DNA of 64,000 nt from Lantana camara (GCA_037501455.1 CM074861.1:98433001-98497000); one strand, 5' to 3'; positions 1 to 12,073 are shown, counted from the first letter of the stretch. Made by a program: numbers and translations. The notes: a model not told the origin generated them from the sequence alone.

Positions 1-479
1 CCTGTTGAGGGCTTGATGCAGGTGATTCCTGAACAAGTAGACTTGGAGATGTTTATATGGGATGATTTTGAATATTTTACATTACAAAAGAATTTTTAAT
101 CTTTTTGGAGCCAAATTCTTGATTTTTCCGATTGAGGAAGATGACGACTGCATCGTTTGACCCTTAACTCTGCCGAAGCACCCGATTATTATAATACTGC
201 TAATGACTTTGTTGAGCAAAAATCCTGGCTACGCCATTGCACGTGCACATAAACTAAACTAGATTAGTTTTGTGAGAATCACCTAGTTAAACTACACCAG
301 GTAGTCTTTTCCATGCCTAATACTCATACTAATCATCCCTAAATATAACGGAAACATTACCTTAGCATCATCAACACCACACGACACTGCAATAATCAAA
401 ACAAGAAAATTGGTAAGTTTTCCAAAGAATTCTTTATTCGATCTTTGCGACTGGTACAAAGACTTGGAACCAAATGAGA
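1..479. other. No gene recognised
   Basis: I see no conserved coding frame here. The stretch lies just upstream of the first recognisable piece of the broken WAK copy and may hold its decayed 5' part, but nothing in it aligns by eye to the intact WAK gene downstream. Confidence 0.4.
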
Positions 480-1450
480 AATGGGAGTGGGGTTATCTGT
501 CAGAGAGAGAGCGTTTGTGTTGATTCCGGAATGACCCTCGGAGGGTACAGTTGTGACTGCTAATCGTGGTATCATGGAAATTCGTATCTCAGTCCAGGAT
601 GTCAAGGTTGATGACAAAGTTATTTATTCTTGAGTGTTCTTGAGTATGTTGAAATCTTGAGAACTGATTGAATGATGCTTATATGACAAATATTGATGAA
701 TGCAAGTTTAATCATGCCATCCGAAAGAGTGCACTAATCTTGCGGGCTCGTTTAGCTGTTCGTGCTTTCCTATTTATGTTGGTGATGGTACAAAATACAG
801 CACCGGTTGCATATCCGTGCCACCTCCGACAAGAAACACCCTGTATGCAGGTTAGTGTACGTTATCATCAGGACCTGTAGAGGCAGTTGTCTCTGAGTTT
901 GTATGTGTATAGTCTTCTATTGAATTTCGAAGATGCCCTGATTCTTGTGATTACGCATGCAGGATTACTCGTTGGCGCTGATAACATCCCACATTGGAAA
1001 AAAATCAAACCATGTGCTAGTTAATAAATGCCTAACTTTTGAGATGAGTTAGGCTGAGTATAAACTTTCACCCACGCGGGATTGTTCTAATAATGGCAAC
1101 AAATATTTGGGAGGATCGTTGCAGTGAAGAAATAGGAGTAGGAGTGTTTTGGGAGGATCGTTGAGCACCGGTTTTCCACTTTCTTCGGATCTACGGCTGA
1201 GAATTGCAGCTGAAATAGCTAATGCTCTGGCTTACCTACACCATACAACTTCTGTTCTGACATATCACAGGAACATGCATGGTCAAGGGCACATTCGGCT
1301 ATCTGGACCCTGAGTATTTTCAGACAGACAAATTCACTGAAAAAGAGCAACGTCTACAGCTTCAGGGTTGTTCTAGTCGAGCTGTTAACTGGACAAAAGG
1401 ATCTACGAGCACGACAGAAGTTCCTCATCGGCAGGTCCTGTAGCTGTAAG
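480..1450 (+). pseudogene. Broken WAK-like receptor kinase copy
   Basis: This is a decayed relative of the intact kinase gene that starts about 500 bp downstream. Three pieces are recognisable in the right order. Around 480-608 is the end of the EGF-like exon (matching the intact gene's LGGYRCYC and YLSPGC segments), with an in-frame TAG where the intact copy reads on. Around 690-835 is the calcium-binding EGF module (IDEC start), followed by the same kind of donor site. Around 1135-1440 are kinase pieces: a fragment matching the GRIVAVKK lysine region, then the segment leading to HRD, which is joined directly to the [13 protein letters not shown] segment, so the catalytic loop and DFG motif are deleted. 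Frameshifts and stops rule out a full product. The GUB_WAK extracellular part is not recognisable. It probably arose by tandem duplication. Confidence 0.85.
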
Positions 1451-1964
1451 TTTGGAAGTTATTACGAGATGACAAAACCAATTTCATGTGTGGTGGGAAC
1501 TGGGAAGTTGCATAAAAGCCTCCATTTTTACATCAAGCAATAAATTAAATATTATTAATAACCTTAATTATACTAACTCTTTTTGCTGCACAGGTAGAAG
1601 AACACTCCAACTTCTTGTACACCAAATATTGCAGGCTTCGTTCGGTACAAGATCTTCCATGGCCGCCTGATCGATGCCGCCCTGACTAAGACACTATATA
1701 TATATATATATATATATAAAGAAACACTTATATAAGCTGGATTCCAAGTGTGCATATAAATATAATATATTGTACTAGAAAGACAAGAACTTAGTATTAG
1801 TACAACTTAATAAGCTCACTTTGTCGGTAAAACTAAAGAATGGATTCATTACAATGGTCCTGGAAACAATATCTGATACACAAGCCCACACTCATTACAA
1901 TAGACAATCGGAATTCCAGGGCCTGGAAATTCCCTGATTTTCTGTTCCGGGGAAACCTCAGACG
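1451..1964. other. WAK upstream region with TA microsatellite
   Basis: There is no coding signal. A (TA)n run lies at about 1694-1720. The region should contain the promoter of the WAK-like gene at 1965, but I cannot point to a convincing TATA box apart from the microsatellite itself. Confidence 0.4.
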
Positions 1965-4824
1965 ATGGAAATTACAAGCCCTGTTTTGAAGCTTTCTTTT
2001 CTGTTTATTTCATTTTTTCTTCCCTGGATTGCTGTGGGTGATCCCTTAACATGGGTCCCACATCCCTCTTCTTTTAGTGAAGGTGCCAACATTTCCAGGC
2101 CTGGATGCCCGGCCAAATGCGGGAATCTAACCGTCCCCTTCCCTTTCGGCATAGGTGAGGCCTCCGGTTGCTCCATCGATCCCTCCTTCGTCATAGAATG
2201 TAACACGTCTTTCGACCCTCCCAAGGCCTTTCTCAGGCCTGGAATAGACCTTTTTAACATGGATGGACTCGTGGATGGACTCGAGGTACTGTTATGAAAA
2301 ATATTGTGTTACTGGTGTTGTAGAATGCAAGCCGATTAGCCGAATAATCTCATGATCATGCAAAGACATGTATGCATATAACTATCATAAATCATAATCA
2401 GGGGTTGAGGGAGGGGGTCATGTGGGGGCAGCCACCCCCTCAACTTCCTTGGACCTCTATTACATATGTACTATTTTTCACAAAAAATATATATGTTCCA
2501 TTAAAAGTTGCATCTTTTGTGTTTTCTTCCCGCCAAACCAGTGATCATAATTTTATAGCCATTAGGGATTAATATTTCCAACAGGTGATAGGTATATCCA
2601 ATTCTGTTATACGCGTCCGAAGCCCCGTGGCTCGGAGTTGCTACAATCGAACCCGTGGATTAACTCAAGAAGAAAAAATCTCAATGAATTTAGTAGGGAC
2701 TCCTTTCAGCTTCTCCAGAGAAAACAAGCTCACTGTTGTCGGCTGCGACGACATTTCGCTAATGTCGAGCGACGATCCTTCACGGCCAGGCTACGTCAGC
2801 TCTTGTTCCGCCATCTGCTCCGACCTTCAAGACCTCAGCAATGGTTCTTGCTCCGGAATCGGTTGCTGCCAGGCATCCATTCCAGAAGGTCTTAAGTTCA
2901 TCCACACAGACATGATCACATTGACTGCACATGAAAATGTACTAGATTTCAACACTTGTGGCTACGCCTTTCTGGCGGAGCAAAACAGCTACGAGTTCAA
3001 TGTATCAGACGTGTCAGATTCGGTTACCAGCTTCATCAATCGCACTGCAGAAACAGTATCGGTTGTTATTGACTGGGCGATCGGGGATGAGACTTGTGTT
3101 CAGGAGAGAAACACTAATGGAGTTGTATGTGCGGAGAATAGTGTGTGCGTTGATACTGGCTCGAATCTTGGAGGATATCGGTGCTACTGTAAAATTGGAT
3201 ACGAGGGGAATCCATATCTTAGTCCGGGTTGCAAAGGTTGGTGAATTTTATGTTAGGGGACTAATTTTTTACTATGTTGGATCTTTGTGAATAAATTTTT
3301 TGAGTTCTGTTTGTTGCAGATGTTGATGAATGCAAGCACAATCCATGCCATCCGAATGCGTTATGCATTAACCTCGTCGGCTGGTTTAACTGCTCGTGCT
3401 TTCCTACATACATTGGCGACGGCACAAGAGAAGGGTCTGGCTGCGTTCTCCAATCACATCCAACAAAAATTGCCATATCTGCAGGTTAGTATTATGATTT
3501 GAGAGACAAATAAGCCTTCTGTGGATGAAAATGTAATGCAAAAATCAAGTTTTCGGCTCATTCAGTAGCCGAGTCAGGACCTCAGTTCGACGACTGTGCA
3601 TGTTGCACATATAAGGGAAAGCTTTAAACAGTTTAAAGTTAAGCCCTTTTGCCAACTTTGCTTGTAGGATTAATCACAGGCGCTGGACTGTTCTTCATAG
3701 CAGCAGTTAGTTTTTGGCTGTACAAAATACTAAAGAAGAGGAGACTAAAACAGCTGAAACAGTCCTTTTTCAAACGAAACGGAGGCCTTCTGCTGCAGCA
3801 ACAGATTACGTCATCTCACGATAGCGTCCTTGAGAAAATGAGGATCTTCACGTTTAAAGAACTGGAACGAGCCACGGATCAGTTCAATGAAAGCCGAATA
3901 CTAGGCCGAGGAGGACAGGGTACTGTCTACAAAGGCATGCTGTCAGACGGGAGGATCGTTGCAGTGAAGAAATCCAAGCAAGTGGATCAGGATCAGCTCG
4001 TCGAATTCATAAACGAGGTCGTCATATTATCCCAAATCAATCATAGGAATGTTGTAAAAGTACTAGGATGTTGTCTCGAGACGGAAGTTCCGTTGCTCGT
4101 ATATGAGTTTGTGCCAAACGGTACCTTATATGAGCTGATTCATGATGACAGCACCAGTGTTCCATTTTCTTGGGATCTACGGCTGAGGATCGCTGCAGAG
4201 ATATCGGACGCTCTGTCTTACCTTCACTATGCCACTTCTGTTCCCATATATCACAGAGATATGAAATCAAACAACATTTTATTGGACGAAAAGTACAGAG
4301 CTAAACTGTCTGATTTCGGGATTTCAAGATCCGTCGCCATAGACCAGACTCATTTGACCACTATGGTTAAAGGCACGTTCGGCTATCTTGATCCCGAGTA
4401 CTTCCAGACCGGACAATTTACAGAAAAGAGTGACGTTTACAGCTTTGGGGTCATCCTAGTCGAGCTGTTGACAGGACAAAAGGCAGTAACCACGAGCACA
4501 ACTGAAGAAGAGAGAAGCTTGGTTATGCGGTTTCTGCTAGCCATGAAAGAGGACTGTCTGAATACAATTCTTGATCCTCGGATAGCTGAACAAGGCGTGA
4601 AGGACGAGCATGTTGCCGTTGCTGGTTTGGCAACGAGATGTCTGAATATGAACGGGAAGAAAAGGCCGACTGTCAGAGAAGTGGCTATGGAGCTGCAGAG
4701 TGTTGGGACATCTGAAAATCCATCTTATGTTGGATCCATGAATGAAGAAATGTACTGTACAGAAACAGAAGCATTTCTGCTCGAGGATGATGAGGGATCA
4801 TCATGGACACAGTTTTGGAGATAG
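1965..4824 (+). CDS. Wall-associated receptor kinase-like protein (WAK/WAKL)
   Basis: Four exons fit GT-AG rules and keep frame: 1965-2285, 2585-3236, 3320-3484 and 3668-4824, giving 764 residues. Visible parts in order: hydrophobic signal peptide (about 1-25); cysteine-rich GUB_WAK pectin-binding type domain from C48 ([15 protein letters not shown]); the family's DWAIG motif near 270-274; an EGF-like module (about 278-323); a calcium-binding EGF module beginning DVDEC (about 325-366) encoded by its own exon; a membrane span near 380-399; and a cytoplasmic Ser/Thr kinase. The kinase has the glycine loop GRGGQGTVY (459-467), VAVKK lysine (480), YHRDMKSNN catalytic loop (HRD 575-577), DFG (595-597) and LDPEYF, so it is an RD kinase with all key residues. 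WAK proteins sit in the plasma membrane, bind pectin or its fragments, and signal in growth and defence. Exon 1 starts at the first ATG ahead of the signal peptide. A decayed copy lies just upstream. Confidence 0.93.
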
Positions 4825-4923
4825 TTTGATTTTATTGAACTTCATGAATAAGTGCAAATGTAGAAACGTTTATTTTTAGATATTGTCATCCAAAATCAAA
4901 ATGAAATTATGCGGAAAAAGTTA

Positions 4924-5183
4924 AGGGATGACTATATTTTCATACCCAGAAATTTGGGCTAATTACACAAAAAATTTCCTCAGGTTTGAGAAATTACAGA
5001 AACTTCCCCTGCATACCATGCGATTTGGCCTATGTATGTCATTATTATAAATTTTAAGTATCAAGGAAAAAGCATGATATTCATAAAAAATCAAAGATGT
5101 TATTGTCAAAGCTCACCATTCTAGATGCAGTGAAAGTTTGTGTAATTAATTCAAAGCTCAATATATGTGAGTGTAATCATCCC
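4924..5183. mobile_element. Degraded Mutator-type MITE
   Basis: Inverted ends of the family found repeatedly in this window: GGGATGA near the left end, TCATCCC at the right end, with inner blocks such as AAACTTCCCCTG and GTTTGTGTAATT. Nine-base flanks (AAAAGTTAA and AAAACTTAT) agree at about 7 of 9 positions, consistent with an old 9-bp target duplication. It lies about 100 bp past the WAK stop codon. Confidence 0.55.
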
Positions 5184-5190
5184 AAAACTT

Positions 5191-5648
5191 ATAAAGCACA
5201 GACATGGATACGGCGATATTTATATGACACAACTTGGAAACGACGACACGAATATGACACAATACGAATACGACGATACGAATGTTTTTAAAATGTTATG
5301 ACATAATACGGCTCCGATACTGTTATATTATATATAATAAATATATTTTATAGATAAATAAATATATTTTATAAATATAATCTATGTTACATAAAATATT
5401 TATGAATATATGTAATATTAAAAACTCAAATAATTTTTTTATTCATTTTCCTCTCCAAAAAAATTAAAAAATGCATAAAAACTTTGTATAGTTATAAAAT
5501 TTGTCCAGTCGTATTCAATCCGTGTCGGACACTTCATTCGGCCGTATCCGACATCGTGTCCATTTTTTTTTTTTTTATAATTTGGACACGTCCCAATCAT
5601 GTCCCACACTGCACGTGACCATTTTTTGGAGTGTCTGTGCATTAGAGT
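5191..5648. mobile_element. Inverted-repeat element with GTGTCCGTATCC-type repeats
   Basis: The ends GCACAGACA and TGTCTGTGC are inverted, and the interior holds many short variants of (ACGATACGAAT) and (CGTGTCGGACAC). This is the same composition as the 160-bp hAT-like element at 43843-44002, but I find no clean target duplication here. The middle is AT-rich. Confidence 0.5.
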
Positions 5649-6026
5649 TCAAAATTTAATGAAAATATTGAAGAGAACAATTTACCGTGTACTAGGACAG
5701 TTTTTTCAACTTTTTATCCGATTTTCAAATATTTCAAATTATCATTTATACTTTGCAAAAATTTCTAGATTGTCATTTCGACCATTTAGGTGCTAACGCG
5801 TGGCTCATTTCCGGCAAATATTTAACAATTTTCAGCGAAAAATAAATCACGTCCTAACACCTAAATAACCAAGATAACAATTTAAATTTTTTACAAAAGA
5901 CAGATATAAGCTGAAAATTTTTTCATAATAAAGATGATAACTTGAAAATTAAGATAAAAAATTAAAAAGACGTATAGAGATACGTTGTTTTTTCCTCTAA
6001 AATATTCATCAATGTTTAAGTGTTAA
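5649..6026. other. AT-rich intergenic DNA
   Basis: No gene, RNA or clear repeat boundary is visible between the two inverted-repeat elements. Confidence 0.4.
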
Positions 6027-6035
6027 TTAAGAAAA

Positions 6036-6646
6036 CACAAAAATGCAATTTTGCTCCTATAAATTTGCAATTTTGGTAATTTAATCCTGTTAGTTTTAAT
6101 ATTTACAATTAAATCCTATAAGTTTGTAATTTTGGCAATTTTGGTCCTATATGTTTTGAAATTTACAATTAAGTCCTGTAAATTCTAAAATTTTGCAAGT
6201 CGTGCCTGAATTCAGACCGAGACCGATTTTTTTTTTTTTGTTTGAGTTGCTCCTATGCACGAAAACCGAAAGATCTCACTTGTCCTGGATTGGAGCAAGT
6301 ATGTAGAGATCTTCGTGAGGCCGTGGTCGTCTGTCTCTAGTTTGTCGGCCGATAAGATCTCTAAGATTGACCAACTAGTTGGGTAGGTTTGACTATTCTT
6401 TTCTAATGAAAAGGAGTCAACGGTTTGAGCAAAGATATTAGTTCCGATAACTAATAAATTTTCCTGCGAAAATCGGACCTAAATTGTAAAATTTTAAAAC
6501 TTACAGGATTTAATTGCAAATTTTGAAACGAACCGGATCACAATTGTCAAAATTATAAACTTACAAGACTTAATTATAAATTTTGAAACGAATAAAACTA
6601 AATTATCAAAATTGCAAACTTACGGTACCAAATTTGTATTTTTGCC
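6036..6646. mobile_element. Mutator-like MITE (611 bp)
   Basis: Long imperfect terminal inverted repeats (left begins CACAAAAATGCAATTTT; right end is the complement of GGCAAAAATACAAATTTG) are flanked by a perfect 9-bp duplication, TTAAGAAAA, at 6027-6035 and 6647-6655. The inner arms repeat a motif like TTTGCAATTTTGG. No transposase is encoded. The 9-bp duplication points to a Mutator-type transposase acting in trans. Confidence 0.85.
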
Positions 6647-6655
6647 TTAAGAAAA

Positions 6656-7754
6656 TATAGAACTTTGGATGGGAATTAGGAGAAAAAAAAGAAAAGAAAA
6701 ACAGGGCTTCTACTTGTTTAACTCATTCACGACTACACCAAGAAATATATGGTGTCATGACTCATGACTGTAATCACACCTGTGATCTTTGACCAATAAT
6801 TTCACAAGAACAGAGAGAAGCGTCACGTGAACAGAGCACTTTAATAGACCACCACGAAATCGGGTCACCATCTATTGGATTAAAGCGTATTCCCATGGAA
6901 ATAAAATTGGGACCATATTATTTTATCCCTAAAGAAGATCTAAGAACAGTTTAGACTTTAGAGCCAAGGTAAATTCAGTTATGGGGAAGAAAGAATATAT
7001 TGAACAGAGAAAAGAACATACAGTGAAAGTAAAAAAAGCTAAAAATTTGAGACATGAAAATCCAATCTTTATTACCGTCTCCATTATTGTTCGAATTTTT
7101 CTGCAGTTCTTGATTGTTTTACACACAGAGCCCACATGCACTACCGTGATTATTAACTTCAGTTGAAAGTTTGCAGTGGGGCTTATAATAAACAAATAAA
7201 TTCTTTCTTAATTATTTGGCAATTAATGCAGCTGACAAACAGCATCTCATCTGCGTCTCTCTCTCTCTCGAGGGTGTGATGTTCGTCTAGTTTGTATTTT
7301 TCTCTCTCTAGAGTGTGCTACTCTGATTTATTTCCGCAGAATTATCGTTTTCTTGGCGTTCTGCAATCTGGGTTTTCTTCATGAGTAAGTTAAAGTTCTA
7401 TCTCTGCTAGCTCAGTACTGTTTAATTTCTGGGATTTTTGTTCTGAAAATTTTGAATTTGTTCATGTTCTTTCTTTCTTGGTGTTGCTCTGTTTCTGGGG
7501 TTAGATTTAGCCTTTTGGTGGATATTATTTGAAGGTTTTTGGGTATTTGGTTCATATAATTTACGGATATACACTGAATTAGTGCTGATAATTCGCTGAT
7601 TTCATGTTAAAAATCTCGTCTTTTTCTCCAGTTGTAGTGGAACTGTTGATGTCTGAACTCTGAACCTCGGAGTTTCGATTCTTGATATTAGGGCTTTTCT
7701 TTTTTCGTACCCATAATCAGAATGAACTGAACTTGAAGAAAACAGAGTCAAAAA
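6656..7754. other. GT47 gene A upstream region and probable 5' UTR
   Basis: There is no protein-coding signal. A CT-rich tract (about 7255-7320, CTCTCTCTCTCTCTCG and a second block) lies in the likely 5' leader, as is common in plant leaders. A GAGTAAGTT site at about 7382 could be the donor of a 5' UTR intron ending before 7755; this is inferred only. Confidence 0.4.
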
Positions 7755-10582
7755 ATGGAGACCAGGAGATTTCTCTGGTTTATGGCGTTGGTCTTTTCAC
7801 TGGTTTTGTTAGTTCAGTACATTGAGCTTCCATATGCGTACATTTTGTCATCTTTGTCATTTTTTGGCAAATCCCAAGTAACTTCAGCAGACACTAAGCT
7901 TTTATCCAATGAAACAACGTTATCCGATGCGAACGAGCTTCGGAATGGAACAAATTCGTCTGCCGGGAAGAATGGTTCTTCTGGTGTTGGCAACAATCTT
8001 GAAGAGGTTTATCCACCTATGGATATTCTGAGAATGAAATCAAATTCTAGAGATGATAGTGCAGTTGAGAACAGGACTTTAGCTCCAGAAAAGGGACATT
8101 CTGCGAATAATTCTTCGTTCGACGATTTTCAGTCTGCGAAAGCTGCTCCTACATCTGCTAAGAATGATCATAAGCCTTGTAGAGAAGAAAGTAATACTTC
8201 AAGTTTTGGTAATAACACTTTCACCCCCGCTAACAAAAAAAGGTTCAAGGGACCGCCAGCAGTCGTGGTGCCAATATCCGCAATGAATGATATGCTGAGA
8301 CAAAGTCGTTCTTCATATCGCTCCACAGTATGTTTAGAAGTTAAAAATAATTTAGTTGTCGGAGCTGTTCGTCCTGTTCTTCATTTGGTTTTGTTTTGCA
8401 GAAACCAAAGTGGCCTTCACAGGGAGACCAGGAATTACTGAATGCTAAGAAACTGATAGAAAATGCTCCAATCATGGAAAAGAAGCCTCACATTGATGAC
8501 AATGTGTATAGAAATTATTCTGCATTTATAAGGTAAACTTTAGTAATCACTAATCATAACATCTCTCGTTCAGATTTCTCTACTTTTATAGTAGGGATGA
8601 TCACAGTGACATTGACATACCCTGATGTTTGACCTAATTACATAAACTTCCCCTGATGTTTGAGACATTACAAAAACTTCTCCAGACATTCCCTGGGGTT
8701 TGACCTAACACCTTTTGATTATAGGCAATAACTTGAAGTAGAATATAAAAATGAGAGATGTTATTGTCAAAATTCATTTATCCAAATGTGGTCCAAATTC
8801 GTAGACGGGGAAAGTTCTTGTAATTTTCTCAAATCTTAGGGGAAGTTCATGTAATTAGGTAAAACAACCTTAGGGTATATTGGTTTAATTTTTATACTAT
8901 GTGAAAATCAATATGAATAATCATCGTACAGGAGCTATGAATTGATGGAACACACTCTGAAGGTTTACATTTACACGGAAGGAGAGAAACCGATATTCCA
9001 TCAGGGAGAGCTCACCGGCATATATGCTTCTGAAGGATGGTTCATGAAGCAGCTTGAAGAAAACAAGCACTTTGTTACTAAAAATCCCGATAAAGCCCAT
9101 TTATTTTACTTGCCTTTTAGCTCGCGTATGTTGGAGGAGACTCTATATGTTCCAGACTCTCACAGTCGTAGGAACTTGGTTCGATATTTGAGTAACTACC
9201 TTCAGAATATCACAAAAAGACACCCTTTTTGGGATAGAAGTAGTGGATCTGACCATTTCCTTGTAGGCTGCCATGATTGGGTACATTTTCACGACTATCC
9301 TCTTAGTTTTCATTATTACTGATCTCTTCCTAACTTATCTTCATCTTACAGTTACCTCCCTTTGTGGATGACCGTTTCTAGTTGTGCTCCCACATAAAAT
9401 AAATGGATAGTTAAACTGACATACCCCCTGAGGTTTGGTCCTATTAAACAAACTTCCCTTCAAGTTTCAGAAATTACAAAAAACTTTCCCTATCAAAGAA
9501 TTTACATTACGTCTGGCTTTTGATGATATCATTTCTATTTTCTATATGAATACTCTATTTTTCTCCTGATGCTTATTGATCAATATTTGAATTTGACTTT
9601 ATCATTATAATAGCATGAATTCGGCCAAGAATCAAGGTATAGTGGGTGACATTTTTGTAATTTCTCAAACCTCAGGGGAATTTTGTGTAATTATGCCAAA
9701 AATCCAGGTTTGACAGCATAGTTATCCCTAAAATAAATTGATGGCATCATCCATTTTTCCGGTAAATTTCATTATTGATCAGAGTTTCGATGATTACGGG
9801 AGTATTTGTAAAATTTTAAAGAAGGGTGGAGGTTTATGTAATTATAAATAGTTGCTGGGGATGTTAGTGTAACTGAACGTAAATTAATTATTTTGCGTCT
9901 GTGTCTGCAGGCACCAGCTGAGACGAGCAGGATAATGAACAAATGTATTAGATCTCTATGCAACGCCGACGTCAAGGGAGGATTCCAGTTTGGGAAAGAT
10001 GTCTCTCTCCCTGAAATATACATACACGATACTCAGAATCCTCTCAAAGACCTCGGAGGCAAGCCACCTTCGCAGAGGCACATTCTAGCATTTTTTGCCG
10101 GAAAAATGCACGGTTATCTTCGTCCCATTTTGTTAAAATACTGGGAAAACAAAGACCCCGACATGAAAATCTTTGGAAAGCTGAAAGAGGCAAAGGTTAA
10201 GAAAAAGATGTCTTATGCTCAGTACATGAAAAGCAGCAAATACTGCATAAGTGCCAAAGGCTATGAAGCTTACACCCCTCGAGTCGTGGAGGCCATTTTC
10301 TTCGAGTGTGTTCCTGTCATCATATCAGATAATTACGTGCCTCCATTTTTCGAGACTCTGAATTGGGAGAGTTTTGCTATTTTCGTTCTAGAGAAGGATA
10401 TTCCGAATCTGAAGAATATCCTTACGTCTATTCCTGAAGAAAGGTATCTCAAGATGCAAGAAAGGGTTCGTCAGGTGCAGAAGCATTTTCTATGGCACGA
10501 GAAGCCGGTGAAGTATGACGTTTTTCATATGATACTTCATTCAATATGGTACACTTGGGTTTTCCAGATAAAATCCGGATAA
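7755..10582 (+). CDS. GT47 exostosin-family glycosyltransferase (copy A)
   Basis: Exons 7755-8327, 8402-8532, 8932-9280 and 9911-10582 join in frame to 574 residues. The N-terminus is a short basic tail, a membrane anchor (about 6-26, FLWFMALVFSLVLLVQYIEL) and a Ser/Asn-rich stem, which indicates a type II Golgi enzyme. The exostosin (PF03016-type) domain starts at exon 3: YELMEHTLKVYIY, YASEGWF, KAHLFYLPFSSRMLE, DHFLVGCHDW. Exon 4 carries LAFFAGKMHGYLRP, SKYCISAKGYE and the nucleotide-sugar binding signature RVVEAIFFECVPVI (about 475-488), then a C-terminus ending near FHMILHSIWY. It resembles the Arabidopsis At5g03795/At3g07620 group of probable glycosyltransferases. The family acts on wall polysaccharides or glycoproteins; sugar and acceptor are unknown. 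Introns 2 and 3 each hold a MITE. It heads a tandem array of five copies. Confidence 0.92.
8594..8890. mobile_element. MITE in intron 2 of GT47 A
   Basis: About 300 bp with inverted ends (GGGATGATCACA..., with blocks ACTTCCCCTGATGTTTGAG and its complement near the right end). Left flank TTTATAGTA (8585-8593) and right flank TTTATACTA (8891-8899) are a 9-bp target duplication with one mismatch. The paralogous copy in GT47 C keeps the right flank TTTATAGTA unchanged, so the insertion predates the A/C duplication. Confidence 0.8.
9405..9729. mobile_element. MITE in intron 3 of GT47 A
   Basis: A 325-bp inverted-repeat element of the same family, flanked by a perfect 9-bp duplication AAAATAAAT (9396-9404 and 9730-9738). 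The paralogous element is also present in pseudogene C (about 50712-51000). Confidence 0.85.
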
Positions 10583-11204
10583 CTAACTGATTTTCCAGAC
10601 GAAAAATGTTGTATATACATATATATGTATGTATAATAATCGTGTTCATTCTGTGTTCGAGTCAGATTAGATACTGTATATGATAGTTTGGGGATGATTA
10701 GGCAGAAAGGGCCATTTAAGTTTTGAATCTTTTGTATTTCCATGTATATACCTAGTCCATGATACTAATATAATATCAACAACATAAATTGTATTTTCCT
10801 AATTGTTGTACCCAATAATTTGAAATCTAAAATTTCCAAAATTTCTCACTCGAAAGAATTTGGCTCCTACTTATTAATGAAGATAATAGGTGATGTAACG
10901 TATAAATACTAGTTAAAATCCCGTGCCAAAAAGAAAGGGAAAATTTATTAATTTTACTCATAAAATAAGATATTCAATAACATAAAATGTATTAGATTTT
11001 TCTTCTTGTAATTCTTTAAAAAAGAAATGAAAATGAGGTTCTAATAAAATAATTCAAAACGAAATATTGAAATTATAATAAGAGAGGAATTCTAACACGA
11101 CTCGAATATGAATTTTCTTTTTTTCTTCTTTGAATAACTGAAATTAGAAAAGAAATAAAAAAGAGTTTAAGTATCCAAAACTGAAAATAGAAATAATTAA
11201 AAGG
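10583..11204. other. 3' flank of GT47 A, partly duplicated
   Basis: No gene is seen. The part up to about 10925 is clearly homologous to 51853-52200 downstream of pseudogene C, so the duplication unit included the 3' flank. The rest is AT-rich without recognised content. Confidence 0.6.
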
Positions 11205-11552
11205 AATTCTAACACCACAATCGGGCTTTCACGATTGGATCTCAGGACATTAGGCAAATTTTTGAATCGCGAGTGGTATTATCGAATCAGAATCGACGGT
11301 CAATATTCAGAGATGCTTATAAGTCACCACCAATTGCGCGAAGTTTTCTCAAGAATTTATTTCAAATACGTAAGAGAAGATGAACAACAAGGCTCCTATC
11401 AACTTTGCGCCATTGGAACTAAAGAAAAGGTTATTAGGTGGAATCGGAGAAAGAGGCCCACATGTATAGTTGCACGAGCAGGACGTAATTGGGTCAAGCA
11501 ACTTTCTTCATCATATTTGGGTGTCAAATCATTGGGATCAGAGTTTTTTTAG
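11205..11552 (+). pseudogene. Unidentified duplicated gene fragment, copy 1
   Basis: This block matches 48408-48770. The shared frame reads MNNKAP, NFAPLELK and LLGGI in both copies, but here it is broken: there is a stop after HV in the shared frame, and the long open frame starting at 11235 is a different one. The best-conserved frame looks like the C-terminal part of a real protein (see copy 2), yet I do not recognise the family. It lies upstream of GT47 pseudogene B just as copy 2 lies upstream of GT47 C, so it belongs to the duplicated unit. No function is proposed. Confidence 0.5.
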
Positions 11553-11762
11553 TTTTATTTTGAGTAGTACTAAATAAATCGTTTTGGGTTTATTAAACCT
11601 CGTTGCTGTATATTGTAAAATATAATATTTCATTCCAATTATTGATATTAATTATTGGCTTTGACGAAACTATGTTTTGTTCACTCAATTGTTGGGGGCC
11701 TTGGGGCATATCATGATCGTTTTGGGTTTTTATGCGAAAAAGGGTTGATATGGCCATGGTTA

Positions 11763-12073
11763 TTATTATTATTATTATTTTTGACGAACTGCCAAACCGG
11801 CTAACTAACAAGACTCCACCAAAATAATATCCGAAACAAAGGTCGGAACATCCGACGAACCAACGCAGTCCGAAGTCGCATTACGAGCAAGTTTGTGGGT
11901 CACTAAATTAGCACCACGCCTAGAGAAAGAAAAACGGACATCCACAAAACAATTACAAATAAGCTTGATGTCCGAGATAATGTTACCAACTTCCAAGAGA
12001 TCCAAATTGTCGCTCCGCAAACTGTTAATCAAATTCAAAGAATCACCTTCAATAATCACTTTTCTCCACCCAA
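11763..12073 (-). mobile_element. 5'-truncated LINE with RNase H-like end
   Basis: On the minus strand the frame 12077-11805 reads VIIEGDSLNLINSL, VGNIISDIKLICNCF and FSRRGANLVTHKLAR, the pattern of the RNase H-like (RVT_3) domain at the end of plant LINE polyproteins. After the stop comes a short 3' region ending in an (AAT)n tract (11762-11780 on the + strand as ATT repeats), the usual LINE tail. The paralogous site near 48958 lacks the insert (GGCCATGGTTATTCAAACACG), which marks the boundaries. Only about 310 bp was inserted. Confidence 0.8.

Noticed and set aside
6929..7195. Overlapping plus and minus frames upstream of GT47 A
   Set aside because: AT-rich sequence without domain character or plausible gene structure.
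11235..11552. 105-codon plus-strand frame read as a gene
   Set aside because: The frame is not the one conserved with the second copy at 48.4 kb, so it is open by chance.
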